Source of the DNA: Pseudomonadota bacterium
Lineage (GTDB): Bacteria > Pseudomonadota > Alphaproteobacteria > Sphingomonadales > Govanellaceae
Direction of reading: 5' to 3'
Length of the DNA stretch: 64,000 nucleotides
NCBI GenBank assembly: GCA_003577275.1
Contig: QEVO01000008.1
Span: 62,001-126,000, forward strand
A program made the translations under genes and the position numbers. Numbering within the stretch: the stretch's first letter is position 1; every line of letters starts with the position of its first letter. Below, piece after piece: positions 44,912-53,516 of this stretch. The notes beneath the pieces were generated by a model. The model saw only the letters and a program-made list of their open reading frames with translations, had not been told where the DNA came from and ran no database searches.

Positions 44912-45388
44912 AGGTCTGCTTCAGGCTGTCTTCATGACAATTCAGGCAGATGTTAATATCATGGCCTTCCTTGGCCGCGGGTAAGATGAACAGCAGGGAT
45001 GACGTTTGTTAAGGCGCCGCGTTTGAGTAGCGCCGTTAGCGATCCTTGGACGCACACGATTCCCTTAAGGCCCAATCGCGAGAGAATTTCGAGCGGGCGA
45101 AATTGGTCCTCTATGGGGCTTGGGGATCGTCCCCCGAACTTCCTCCCACTAATTCAGATATTACCAACGAATACCTCCGGATAACCATTATAGGCCGCAG
45201 TACGCCGAATTCACCCCCGGCGGATCGTGAGCTTGGCTTGCGGGCTCTGCCGATGCTTCCTTGGAGGGGCAACCGGTTGATTGCCGATTGGGGGCATGAA
45301 ATTCGGGTTGACAACCGTAATATAATGAATAATAGTTCAATGAAAATATATTCAGTAAACAACAAAACCTTGGAATAGGGATATTGCC
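44912..45388. other. 477-base gap between permease and second TonB receptor
   Basis: The right end holds the TTGACA element (45308) and the operator at 45336-45356. On the minus strand at 44912-45008 a short frame (about 33 codons after a stop) encodes GHDINICLNCHEDS, which has a haem-c CxxCH motif. No start or longer domain is seen, so at most it is a remnant. Open frames on the plus strand here lack protein-like character. Confidence 0.4.
45308..45356 (+). promoter_or_regulatory. Promoter region and TetR-type operator of TonB receptor 2
   Basis: TTGACA at 45308-45313 is a perfect -35. A 21-base element at 45336-45356 contains TTCAATGAAAATATATTCA, with core TGAA-N6-TTCA. It differs at only 2 of 21 positions from the element at 51325-51345 before TonB receptor 3. 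AATAGT at 45331 is the nearest -10 at 17-base spacing, so the element would overlap the start of transcription. Confidence 0.65.
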
Positions 45389-47737
45389 ATGCTCAGGAGC
45401 CTAGACATGCCGGGGATGCGGACATCGCGCGCCGCTGATTTTCGTAAAACGCTGGTTGCCACAACCATCTTGGCGTCATTCACGCTTGCCTTTGGCGGCC
45501 GCGCCTTGGCGGAGGATGAGCAGCAAGAGGGGCTCCTGGGGGAGATCGTGGTGACGGCGCAGAAGCGGTCCCAGCTTCTCCAGGATGTGCCCATGAGCAT
45601 CAGCGCCTTGTCGGAGCAAGCGTTGGAACGGCTCGGCGCCGCTCAATTCGAGGATTTTGCCCGCACCGTACCATCGCTGTCTTTCCTGTCGGGAGGAACC
45701 GGGCGGCAGAAGCTCGTTATCCGCGGTCTGTCTACCCAGGGCGGCAGCGCGCCCACCGTCAGCTATTATCTTGATGAAACCCCGTTATCCGCTCAGTCAG
45801 GTACGGCGCGCTCGGTGACTGTCGACCCCCGACTGTTTGATATCGACCGTGTCGAGGTGTTGCGCGGTCCCCAAGGGACCTTATATGGATCAAGCTCCAT
45901 GGGCGGCACCGTGCGGCTCATCAGCAGTAAGCCCAATGCAAACGAATTTACCGCCAAGGTGGATGGAACGCTGTCCACCACCAGGCACGGCGGCGAGAAT
46001 TACGGCTTGAACGCCATGGTCAACTTGCCGGTTATCGAAGACAAGCTGGCGGTGCGCGTGGTTGGGTATTATCACGATGAAAGCGGCTATATCGATCGCT
46101 ATTTCGGGGATTTTCCCATTGACAACGATCCTGAAACGTTTCCCGATTATAAAAACCAGACCACTGCCTTCCCGGTTCACAAGGACGTCAACGATCAAAC
46201 CACCCGCGGCGCACGGCTGGCGATACAATTTCAGCCCACGGAAGAGCTGACGATTACGCCCAGCGTCTATGCGCAGCGGACCAAGATGTCCGGATCGCCG
46301 ACCTATGACGATCCGCCGGGATCGGACGATCTTGGCCAGTTCCGCACCCGCGACGTGGCCGAGCCTTATAGCGACAAATGGACGCTTTATAATCTGACGC
46401 TCAAATATGAGTTTGGCGACTGGGCGGAGCTTACCTCATCCAGCTCCTATTTTGATCGCAAATCGGTGCAGACGGAAGACGTCACCGATATGCTGGAGTT
46501 TTTCATTCCCTTCGGCATTTTCGTGCCGGCCCCAATTATCGAAACGCTGCCCATCAAGGAATTCACCCAGGAGATCCGGCTGACGTCAACCAACGGCGGG
46601 AGATTGGAGTGGATTATCGGCGGCTATTATAACGATAACGAAGATAAATGGATGGACGATATGATCGTTCCCGGCTGGAGCGACGCCGCCGGCGGCTGGA
46701 GCGACTTTTTTGGGCCGGATATAGAGGAGAACAACTTCTTCCTCGGCCGCACCGATCGCACCAGCAAGCAATATGCGCTTTTTGCCGACGTGACTTTCCA
46801 TCTGACGCCGCAATGGGCCTTAAGCGGCGGCCTCCGTTGGTTTGATCTAAAGTCCACCTTCGTGCGTTCCGCATCCGGCGTCTTCAACGGCGGGTCAACG
46901 CTTACCGTCGGCGACGCCTCCGAAACCGGGACGACTTTCCGTGTTCTGACTTCCTATGAAGCAAGCGATGATATTCTGTTCTACGCCACCGTATCCAAGG
47001 GCTTCCGTCCGGGCGGCCCCAATACCGGCGTGCCGCTGGCCGTTTGCGCCGATGATTTGGCCGAACTGGGTCTGGCGGAAGGCCCCAGCCAGTTTAACGC
47101 CGACTCCGTCATCAACTATGAGGCGGGCGCAAAAACGCGGCTGGCGAATGGACGCGTTACCTTAAACAGCGCGCTTTATTACATCGACTGGAAGGATGTG
47201 CAGCAATTAAACTTTCTTGATTGCGGCTTCCGGTTCACCGATAACGCCGGCTCCGCCGTCAGCAAGGGGGTTGAAGTGGAGGTAAACGCCCGCGTGACGG
47301 AGCGTCTGCAAGTGTCCGCCGGCTTCGGCTATAACGATGCGACGCTTTCGGCCGACGCCCCGAGTTTGGACGGCGTGGATGGCGATCGGCTGCAAGATGT
47401 GCCGAAATGGACAGCCAGCGCATCCGCCGATTACACCTTCCCCGCCTTCAAGGGCAATGAAGGCTTTATCCACGGCAACATACAGTATGCCGGCAATGCC
47501 ATCGCTAGCTTTGACGAGACAAATCCCGACGATCGGCGGCCCTCCTATACTCTTGTCAATGTCCGTATGGGCCTACGTTCGGATGATTGGGAAACAGCTT
47601 TCTTCGTCAACAACCTGTTCGACAAGCAGGCCAATCTGGGCATCACCGACTCGCTGGGCGCGCCCATTCCAGGTTTGTTGCGGGTTACCACAAACCGTCC
47701 GCGCACCATTGGCATGAACGTGAAAAAGACGTTCTGA
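45389..47737 (+). CDS. TonB-dependent outer-membrane receptor (second)
   Basis: The protein (782 aa) has a signal peptide (about residues 18-41, FGGRALAED), TonB box EIVVTAQKR (near 52), plug motifs (DVPMSISALSEQALERLGA, RVEVLRGPQGTLYGSSSMGGTVRLIS) and a barrel ending in F. It belongs to the 'TAQKR...LQDVP' group frequent in alphaproteobacteria that degrade complex organics. It is paralogous to the receptor at 51375, and both promoters share an operator. ATG 45389 follows a GGGATA ribosome site; ATGs at 45410 and 45419 are alternatives. Confidence 0.92.
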   Translation: MLRSLDMPGMRTSRAADFRKTLVATTILASFTLAFGGRALAEDEQQEGLLGEIVVTAQKRSQLLQDVPMSISALSEQALERLGAAQFEDFARTVPSLSFLSGGTGRQKLVIRGLSTQGGSAPTVSYYLDETPLSAQSGTARSVTVDPRLFDIDRVEVLRGPQGTLYGSSSMGGTVRLISSKPNANEFTAKVDGTLSTTRHGGENYGLNAMVNLPVIEDKLAVRVVGYYHDESGYIDRYFGDFPIDNDPETFPDYKNQTTAFPVHKDVNDQTTRGARLAIQFQPTEELTITPSVYAQRTKMSGSPTYDDPPGSDDLGQFRTRDVAEPYSDKWTLYNLTLKYEFGDWAELTSSSSYFDRKSVQTEDVTDMLEFFIPFGIFVPAPIIETLPIKEFTQEIRLTSTNGGRLEWIIGGYYNDNEDKWMDDMIVPGWSDAAGGWSDFFGPDIEENNFFLGRTDRTSKQYALFADVTFHLTPQWALSGGLRWFDLKSTFVRSASGVFNGGSTLTVGDASETGTTFRVLTSYEASDDILFYATVSKGFRPGGPNTGVPLAVCADDLAELGLAEGPSQFNADSVINYEAGAKTRLANGRVTLNSALYYIDWKDVQQLNFLDCGFRFTDNAGSAVSKGVEVEVNARVTERLQVSAGFGYNDATLSADAPSLDGVDGDRLQDVPKWTASASADYTFPAFKGNEGFIHGNIQYAGNAIASFDETNPDDRRPSYTLVNVRMGLRSDDWETAFFVNNLFDKQANLGITDSLGAPIPGLLRVTTNRPRTIGMNVKKTF

Positions 47738-47754
47738 TGGCATAGGAACGCCAG

Positions 47755-48756
47755 ATGCGTCTGTTGCGGACAATTTTCTTGATTTGCTGGTCCGCAACTG
47801 CCGCAACCGCCGGCGAAAAGACTGCCCCGCTGGTAACAGCCGCGCCGCCGGGAACGCCCTGGGTTCATTATCTGGAAGCCATTCAGGCATCCGTGCATGG
47901 CCCCGGGGCAGGGCACATCGCGCTTGATATTTATCCTTCAAGCATTTTGGGCGGGGAGCTTCATGCCATTCAGCAAATGCGGCGCGGCCGCATCGCCATG
48001 GGGCTATTCACCACAACCTCCTTGGCGGCGGTCGCTCCATCCCTCAAAGTGTTGGATCTGCCTTTCATCTGGCGCGATCAATCGCAGGCGTCCTATATTC
48101 TGGATCGTGCGGGACAACGGATATTTTCCCCGCCGCTGGAGCGCGCCGGGATCGTCTTGATCGCCTTTAATCCCAGCGGCGTTCATCACATGGCGGCGCG
48201 CCGCCCGCTGACAGTCCCGGAGATGGCGAAAGGATTGCGCCCCCGCGCCTTGCAGGCGAATATCTCACTGGCGTTCTGGCGCTCCCTGTCCGCCAATCCG
48301 GTGGCGCTTGCCTATCCCGATGTAACGCCGTCGCTGCAAACCGGGCTCATCGATGGCTTGTCCATCGAGCTGCAAAGCATCTATTACGGCGAATATTATA
48401 AATTTGCGCCTCATATCACGCTTACCGGCCATGCGCTGGAAGTGGGCGCGCTGGTGGCGAGCAAAAGTTGGTTTGATGAGCTGACGCCGGCGCAACAGGA
48501 GAATTTGCTTAGAACCGCGCGCGATCATCTGGCCAGTTCACGGGCCGAAACTCGGGCGCTGGAGCAGGAATTGATCGAAAAATTGCGGGCGTCGGAGGCT
48601 AATGTCCATGATCTATCGCCTGCTGAACGGTTGGCGTGGGAATCCCGCCTCGCGCGGTTTCGTGCCGACATGGTGAATTCCCTGGGGCGGGAGGCGCAGG
48701 CAGCGATCGCCAGACTCCAGGAAGCGCAAGCGAATATCGCAAGGTGGCGGCCATGA
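47755..48756 (+). CDS. dctP: TRAP transporter solute-binding protein (DctP family)
   Basis: The protein (333 aa) has a short signal peptide (MRLLRTIFLICWSATAATAG) and the DctP fold: AIQQMRRGRIAMGLFTTTSLAAVAPSLKVLDLPF and LQTGLIDGLSIELQSIYYGEYYKFAPHI. It binds a carboxylate-like ligand in the periplasm and delivers it to DctQM. It lies 17 bases after the TonB receptor, so receptor and TRAP system form one route across both membranes. The C-terminal helix is longer and more charged than usual. Confidence 0.9.
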   Translation: MRLLRTIFLICWSATAATAGEKTAPLVTAAPPGTPWVHYLEAIQASVHGPGAGHIALDIYPSSILGGELHAIQQMRRGRIAMGLFTTTSLAAVAPSLKVLDLPFIWRDQSQASYILDRAGQRIFSPPLERAGIVLIAFNPSGVHHMAARRPLTVPEMAKGLRPRALQANISLAFWRSLSANPVALAYPDVTPSLQTGLIDGLSIELQSIYYGEYYKFAPHITLTGHALEVGALVASKSWFDELTPAQQENLLRTARDHLASSRAETRALEQELIEKLRASEANVHDLSPAERLAWESRLARFRADMVNSLGREAQAAIARLQEAQANIARWRP

Positions 48757-49214
48757 TGCGGCTGGTGAATTTCTTAGGGGCGGCGGAGCGGGCCGTGATC
48801 ATCGGGCTGTCCCTTGCAACGCTTCTGATGATCTTTGCGGATATTGTCGGCCGCGAGCTGATTGGCGGCGGAATTTACTGGGCGAGCCGCTTCGGGGTCT
48901 ATGGGTTCATCTTCATTGCCCTTCTCGGGCTGCCATTGGCGACGGAGCGCGCCCTTCACATTCGACCGCAAGTGTTGGAAAGGGTCTTGGCGGCAGCGCC
49001 CGAACACGTCCGGATGTTATTGGAGCACGGCATTGCCGCGCTCATCAATGGCGCGCTGGGGGGAATTTGCCTGCTTTATGTGCTCAGCTCCGTGCGTCTG
49101 GCGGAATGCGATCCGGTTACGGGCGTGCCTTTGTGGACGATTCTGCTGGCGCTGCCTTATGGATTCTTTTCCGCAACCCTGCGGCATCTCTGTCTGATGG
49201 GCTTTAAGTCATGA
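48753..49214 (+). CDS. dctQ: TRAP transporter small permease (DctQ)
   Basis: The protein (153 aa) has four membrane segments and the DctQ features (ADIVGRELIGGGIYWASRFGVYGFIFIALLGLPLA). ATG 48753 overlaps the dctP stop by 4 bases; ATG 48756 is equally good. A longer in-frame open stretch inside dctP is a shadow. It partners with DctM downstream. Confidence 0.88.
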   Translation: MMRLVNFLGAAERAVIIGLSLATLLMIFADIVGRELIGGGIYWASRFGVYGFIFIALLGLPLATERALHIRPQVLERVLAAAPEHVRMLLEHGIAALINGALGGICLLYVLSSVRLAECDPVTGVPLWTILLALPYGFFSATLRHLCLMGFKS

Positions 49215-50476
49215 GCGCGGGCGCGCTGGCTGTTGCGGGCGGGGCGCTGTTGTCGCTAGCGTTCCGGCAAAATCTTTACGTGTTGCTGGCGATTGTTGCC
49301 CTTCTAAGTTATGGGCTGCTTGCCGGCCAAGACATCACCTATGTGGCGCAGGATCTGTTTTTTTCCTTGGATCAGGAAGTGTTGCTGTCCATACCTTTCT
49401 TTGTCCTGGCGGGCGCGATCATGAGCCGCGGCACCATCGCGGCGCGCTTGGTGCGGATCATGTCCGCCTTCACGGCTCCGGTGCCGGGCGGACTGGCGCT
49501 GGCCGCCATTCTCTCTGCAGCCGCTTTCGCGGCCACCTCGGGATCTTCCATGGTGACGCTATTGGCGGTCGGCGGCGTGGTCTACCCATTCCTGATTCAG
49601 GCAGGCTATCCGGAAAAATTTGCGCTTGGCACCATCACGGCGTCGGGAACCCTTGGCATCATCGTGCCGCCGAGCATTCCGCTCATTCTTTATGGCATTT
49701 CCACCAAGACATCCATTATCGATCTGTTTCTCGCCGGGCTTGCCGCCAGCCTTCTGCTGACGCTGATGATGATCTCCTACGCGGTGTTCCGCAACCGCCA
49801 TCGCCCCGTAGGTCGGTGGGACGGCGGCGAGATCATCGCCGCCATGAAATCCGGCGTACTGGCCATGGGCATGCCGGTCATCATTCTGGGCGGGCTTTAT
49901 GGCGGCGTCTTCACCGCCACTGAATCGGCAGTGGTGGCTACAGTTTATGCGATCCTGGTGGAAGTCGTCATCCATCGCGACCTGAAGCTTAAAGACATCG
50001 CGGCGGCCATGATCGAAACAGCCGGCTTGTTGGGTACGTTGGTGCCCATATTGGCGTTTGCGCTTAGCCTGAATATGCTGATGGCGCATGAGCGCGTGCC
50101 GCAACTGGCGGTCGAGACGGTGCTGCAAGCGGTGGATAGCCGGTTTATTTTTCTCCTTGCGGTGACGGTACTGTTGCTGATCGTCGGCTGTTTTGTGGAA
50201 ATCACCCCCGCCGTGCTGCTACTGGCGCCCATCCTGACGCCCTTGGCGCAAAGCTATGACATTGACCCGGTGCATTTCGGGATCATCATGATCGTCAATC
50301 TTGAGATCGGCTACTTAACGCCGCCGTTTGGCTTGAATCTGTTCGTGGCCAGTACAGCCTTCAAGAAGCCGTTCGCCCTGGTGATGCAGGCTACTTTGCC
50401 GTACATCGCTATTTTGTTTGCCGGTTTGCTGCTTCTAACCTTTATCCCAGCCGCGCCACTCATTTTCGTCAGGTAA
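49211..50476 (+). CDS. dctM: TRAP transporter large permease (DctM)
   Basis: The protein (421 aa) has 12 membrane segments with the DctM repeats, for example SIPFFVLAGAIMSRGTIAARL, FAATSGSSMVTLLAVGGVVYP, GTLGIIVPPSIPLILYGISTKTS and NLEIGYLTPPFGLNLFVAS. The start overlaps the dctQ stop by ATGA. Its last 42 bases overlap the 3' end of the convergent TetR gene on the other strand. Confidence 0.93.
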   Translation: MSAGALAVAGGALLSLAFRQNLYVLLAIVALLSYGLLAGQDITYVAQDLFFSLDQEVLLSIPFFVLAGAIMSRGTIAARLVRIMSAFTAPVPGGLALAAILSAAAFAATSGSSMVTLLAVGGVVYPFLIQAGYPEKFALGTITASGTLGIIVPPSIPLILYGISTKTSIIDLFLAGLAASLLLTLMMISYAVFRNRHRPVGRWDGGEIIAAMKSGVLAMGMPVIILGGLYGGVFTATESAVVATVYAILVEVVIHRDLKLKDIAAAMIETAGLLGTLVPILAFALSLNMLMAHERVPQLAVETVLQAVDSRFIFLLAVTVLLLIVGCFVEITPAVLLLAPILTPLAQSYDIDPVHFGIIMIVNLEIGYLTPPFGLNLFVASTAFKKPFALVMQATLPYIAILFAGLLLLTFIPAAPLIFVR

Positions 50477-51169
50477 GCCCATATCCGGATTTTTCAGGAA
50501 TACCGCGCGATAGGTCAGGGCGGCGAGGATTTTGGCCAGATGTTCCTGGGACTTAACCCGGCTCAAAAGGTCGGGATTTTTTCGCACGTAATACTCATAC
50601 ATCATGGCGTCGGCCATGGAGCCCAGGGAATAAGCCATCAGCACGGCGACATCCGCGCTGGGCCTCTTGCCGCCCATGCATTTTTCCAGGTAACGGGCGA
50701 AACTGTTGGTCCACTTGCGGTTGGCCTGCTCCCAAATCTCGCCGAATTCGGGGATTTCATCCGACACCTGAATCATGCAGCGCATCAGGCCCGGGTGTTT
50801 ATCAAAATGCCGGATCAGGATGAGATACTGCGTGCGCAGGGTTTGGAACAGGTCGTCGCCGCGCGGCGACTGGCGGGCATCGACCGTCATGGCGCTCATG
50901 AAATCGGAAAGAACCTCGCAGGTGATGCTCTTGATGTCGGGAAAATAGTGATAAAAGAGCCCCACCGCGACGCCGGCCTCCTTGGCGATATCGACGATGC
51001 GCATCTGCCGGTAGCCGACGCGCTCCAGAATGGCCAGCGTGGCAAGCTTCAGCCGCTCCTTGGTTTCAGCCGCCTGTTCCTTGCGGCTTTTGTGCGGCTT
51101 GGCGGGCGCGGCGCCGGCTTGGGCGCGGCGGGCGGGTTTAGGCTTTTTCCCAGGCTCAGGCGGCTTCAT
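50435..51169 (-). CDS. TetR family regulator, likely controller of region 4
   Basis: The protein (244 aa) starts with a Lys/Pro/Ala-rich basic tail (about 1-30) and a TetR helix-turn-helix (about 35-85: VGYRQMRIVDIAKEAGVAVGLFYHYFPD). I chose ATG 51169, preceded by GAGAAATAG. An upstream start at 51238 would put the protein across its own operator. It diverges from TonB receptor 3 and faces DctM. The palindromic elements at 51234-51250 and 51325-51345, and the twin at 45336, are probable binding sites. Confidence 0.9.
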   Translation of the reverse strand: MKPPEPGKKPKPARRAQAGAAPAKPHKSRKEQAAETKERLKLATLAILERVGYRQMRIVDIAKEAGVAVGLFYHYFPDIKSITCEVLSDFMSAMTVDARQSPRGDDLFQTLRTQYLILIRHFDKHPGLMRCMIQVSDEIPEFGEIWEQANRKWTNSFARYLEKCMGGKRPSADVAVLMAYSLGSMADAMMYEYYVRKNPDLLSRVKSQEHLAKILAALTYRAVFLKNPDMGLPDENEWRGWDKG

Positions 51170-51222
51170 CGTTACGGCTATTTCTCTCGATTTTTCCCTT
51201 ACCGTACATATTACTATATAAG

Positions 51223-51250
51223 TTGAACATAATTTCAATGAAAATTTTCA
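51223..51250. promoter_or_regulatory. Palindromes before tetR gene
   Basis: TTGAA(cataat)TTCAA (51223-51238) and the perfect 12-base palindrome TGAAAATTTTCA (51239-51250) overlap a TTCAATGAA palindrome at 51234-51242. The TTCAATGAAAAT core equals the first half of the elements at 45336 and 51325, so the TetR protein may repress itself here. Confidence 0.55.
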
Positions 51251-51290
51251 ATGGCCTGCGCCGACCCGACTTTTTTATGTCGGTGATCGC

Positions 51291-51345
51291 TTGACAGCAT
51301 CCCGCTGATATGATTGATTTATATTTCAATGAAAATAGATTCACT
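51291..51345 (+). promoter_or_regulatory. Promoter and TetR-type operator of TonB receptor 3
   Basis: TTGACA occurs at 51291-51296. The element at 51325-51345 contains TTCAATGAAAATAGATTCA with the TGAA-N6-TTCA core (51330-51343), 30 bases before the receptor ATG, and is 19/21 identical to the element at 45336-45356. The -10 is not obvious, and several AT-rich options exist. Confidence 0.65.
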
Positions 51346-51374
51346 ATGTTTTACCATACAGTGGAGGAACGAGA

Positions 51375-53483
51375 ATGCCTGATTTGTTGCGAAAGGGGTT
51401 GGTTTGCGGCGCGGCCTTGATGCTGTCGCCCTATGCGACGGCGCAGGCCGGCGAGGCGTCCTTTGAGGAAATTATCGTCACCGCGCAAAAACGCGATGAG
51501 CGGCTGCAAGACGTGCCGCTCAGCATTTCCGCGCTGACCATGATCCAGATCGAGAATATGGGGGCGGCGAGCTTTACGGATTACGCCCGGGCGGTGCCGG
51601 GGTTGTCCTTCATCGATCGCGGTCCGGGCCGCAACGCCATCACCATCCGCGGCATCACCACCGGGGCGGAGCAGGGCAAGCAGGCATTGGTCGGCATTTA
51701 TTTCGATGAAATGCCGGTGAGCGCGCCATCCTTCCAGCCGGACCTGAACCTTTTCGACATCGAGCGGGTTGAAGTGCTGCGCGGACCGCAAGGCACGCTT
51801 TATGGGGCCGGCTCCATGGGCGGCGCCATCAAGCTCATTGCCGCCAAGCCTCATATGACCGAGTTTGCCGCCAAGGCCGACGCCACGTTGGCGACCACGC
51901 GGCATGGCGATGAAAGCGCGCGGTTCAACGCCATGGTCAATGCCCCCCTTGTCGATGATAAAGTGGCGGTGCGGGTCGTGGGATATTATCGCAACGAGGG
52001 CGGGTATATCGATAACGTCGGGCTCGGCAAAAAGGACGTGAACGACGAGGAAACCTACGGCGGACGTTTGTCTGTGCGCTTTACGCCCAATGAAAAACTG
52101 ACGATCACCGCCAATGTCTTCTTCCAGGATACCGAGGTCGGCGGCACCCAGGAAGGCGACCTGTCGCTCGGACGGCTGCTGCAGAGCCGGGCGGTAAACG
52201 AGATACGTCAGGATGACTTCCGCCAGTACAATTTGACCGTGAATTATGATTTCGGTTGGGCGGAACTGGTGTCTTCCTCCACGTATTTCGATCGGGATTT
52301 CCGCGAGATTCGCGACATCAGCTCGTTTTTTGGCGGCGCTGCCGCCGTGTGGCTTGATAACAGCATACCGATTGAAACCTTCAGCCAGGAAGCGCGCCTC
52401 GCTTCAACGGGGGACGGGCCATTCAAGTGGCTGGTGGGCGTGTTTTATACCGATCAACGGGACGATCTAGGGCAGTTGGCGGCCCATGATGGTCTCTTCG
52501 GTCTGCCGCCCAGCGTGGTGCTGTTGGACAACCTCATTGAAAACAAGATGGAGCAGATCGCGTTCTTTGGCGAGGCCACCTACGACCTGACATCACGGCT
52601 GCACGCGACCGTGGGATTGCGCTGGTTTGATGTCGATCAGTCCTTTGCCTCGGCGACGAGCGGGCTGATCGCCGGCGGCGATAGCACAGATTCGGGTGAC
52701 GCCAGCCAGAACAAGGCCAACCCCAAATTCCTGCTCTCCTATGACGCCACCGACGACGCCATGTTCTACGCCCAGGCGGCGCAGGGTTTCCGGATCGGCG
52801 GCGCCAACAAGACCAATCCGATTAATCCCTCAACCGGTACGCTCGATCCGTCGGAATATAAGGCCGATACCTTGTGGAACTACGAGCTTGGGGTCAAGAC
52901 CTCATGGCTGAATAATCGGCTGACGATCAATGCGGCGCTCTATTACATCGATTGGAAGGACATTCAAATAACGATCTTCCGCGATGATGGCTTTTCCTAT
53001 ATCGGCAACGCCGCCAAGGCGCGCAGCAAAGGCGGCGAATTGGAGATCACGGCGCGTCCCGTGGACGGGCTTAATATCAGCGCCGCCGTGGGCTATACGG
53101 ACGCCAAGCTGCAAAAGGATGCGCCGGGCTTGGGCGGCCTGAAGGGCGATCGCATTCCCTTGGTGCCGCGTTTTACGTTCAGCAGCTCGGCGCGGTATTC
53201 TTTTGCGTTGACCGATGCGCTGGGCGGTTTTGCTCAGTTCGACTATCAGCATGTCGGCAAGTCGTATAATGCCTTTAGCCAGGGCTCTCCCGACTTGCAG
53301 CGATCCTATGATCTGGGTCATGCCCGGGTCGGCGTAAACATGGAGCAATGGGAGATGTCCTTGTTCGTCAATAATCTGTGGGACGAGCGGGCGGACCTGT
53401 TTGTGGATACGCTGCTTGGCGATACGCGGGCCAACGTCAATCGGCCGCGGACGATCGGCGTTAATCTCAAGGCGAATTTCTGA
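51375..53483 (+). CDS. TonB-dependent outer-membrane receptor (third)
   Basis: The protein (702 aa) has a short signal peptide (LLRKGLVCGAALMLSPYATAQA), TonB box EIIVTAQKR (about 32-40), plug motifs (LQDVPLSISALTM, RVEVLRGPQGTLYGAGSMGGAIKLI) and a C-terminal barrel ending LKANF. It is paralogous to the receptor at 45389 across the plug and the first barrel part but shorter. A GGAGGAACGAG ribosome site precedes the ATG. It heads the operon of serine hydrolase, CocE hydrolase, MaoC, ligase and Dpp importer. Confidence 0.93.
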   Translation: MPDLLRKGLVCGAALMLSPYATAQAGEASFEEIIVTAQKRDERLQDVPLSISALTMIQIENMGAASFTDYARAVPGLSFIDRGPGRNAITIRGITTGAEQGKQALVGIYFDEMPVSAPSFQPDLNLFDIERVEVLRGPQGTLYGAGSMGGAIKLIAAKPHMTEFAAKADATLATTRHGDESARFNAMVNAPLVDDKVAVRVVGYYRNEGGYIDNVGLGKKDVNDEETYGGRLSVRFTPNEKLTITANVFFQDTEVGGTQEGDLSLGRLLQSRAVNEIRQDDFRQYNLTVNYDFGWAELVSSSTYFDRDFREIRDISSFFGGAAAVWLDNSIPIETFSQEARLASTGDGPFKWLVGVFYTDQRDDLGQLAAHDGLFGLPPSVVLLDNLIENKMEQIAFFGEATYDLTSRLHATVGLRWFDVDQSFASATSGLIAGGDSTDSGDASQNKANPKFLLSYDATDDAMFYAQAAQGFRIGGANKTNPINPSTGTLDPSEYKADTLWNYELGVKTSWLNNRLTINAALYYIDWKDIQITIFRDDGFSYIGNAAKARSKGGELEITARPVDGLNISAAVGYTDAKLQKDAPGLGGLKGDRIPLVPRFTFSSSARYSFALTDALGGFAQFDYQHVGKSYNAFSQGSPDLQRSYDLGHARVGVNMEQWEMSLFVNNLWDERADLFVDTLLGDTRANVNRPRTIGVNLKANF

Positions 53484-53484
53484 T

Positions 53485-53511
53485 AACGTTCGTCTGTTCG
53501 GAAAGAACGTT
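53485..53511 (+). terminator. Hairpin after TonB receptor 3
   Basis: AACGTTC (53485-53491) pairs with GAACGTT (53505-53511), with a 13-base loop, followed by only TTC. It may be a partial terminator that lowers expression of downstream genes rather than ending the operon. Confidence 0.4.
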
Positions 53512-53516
53512 TCTAT

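Noticed and set aside
45046..45378. 110-codon open frame before TonB receptor 2
   Set aside because: It overlaps the promoter and operator, has no motif, and its composition is unlike the neighbouring genes.
48636..48752. Upstream extension of the TRAP small permease
   Set aside because: It lies inside the conserved end of dctP, and the ATG at 48753 with 4-base overlap gives the family N-terminus.
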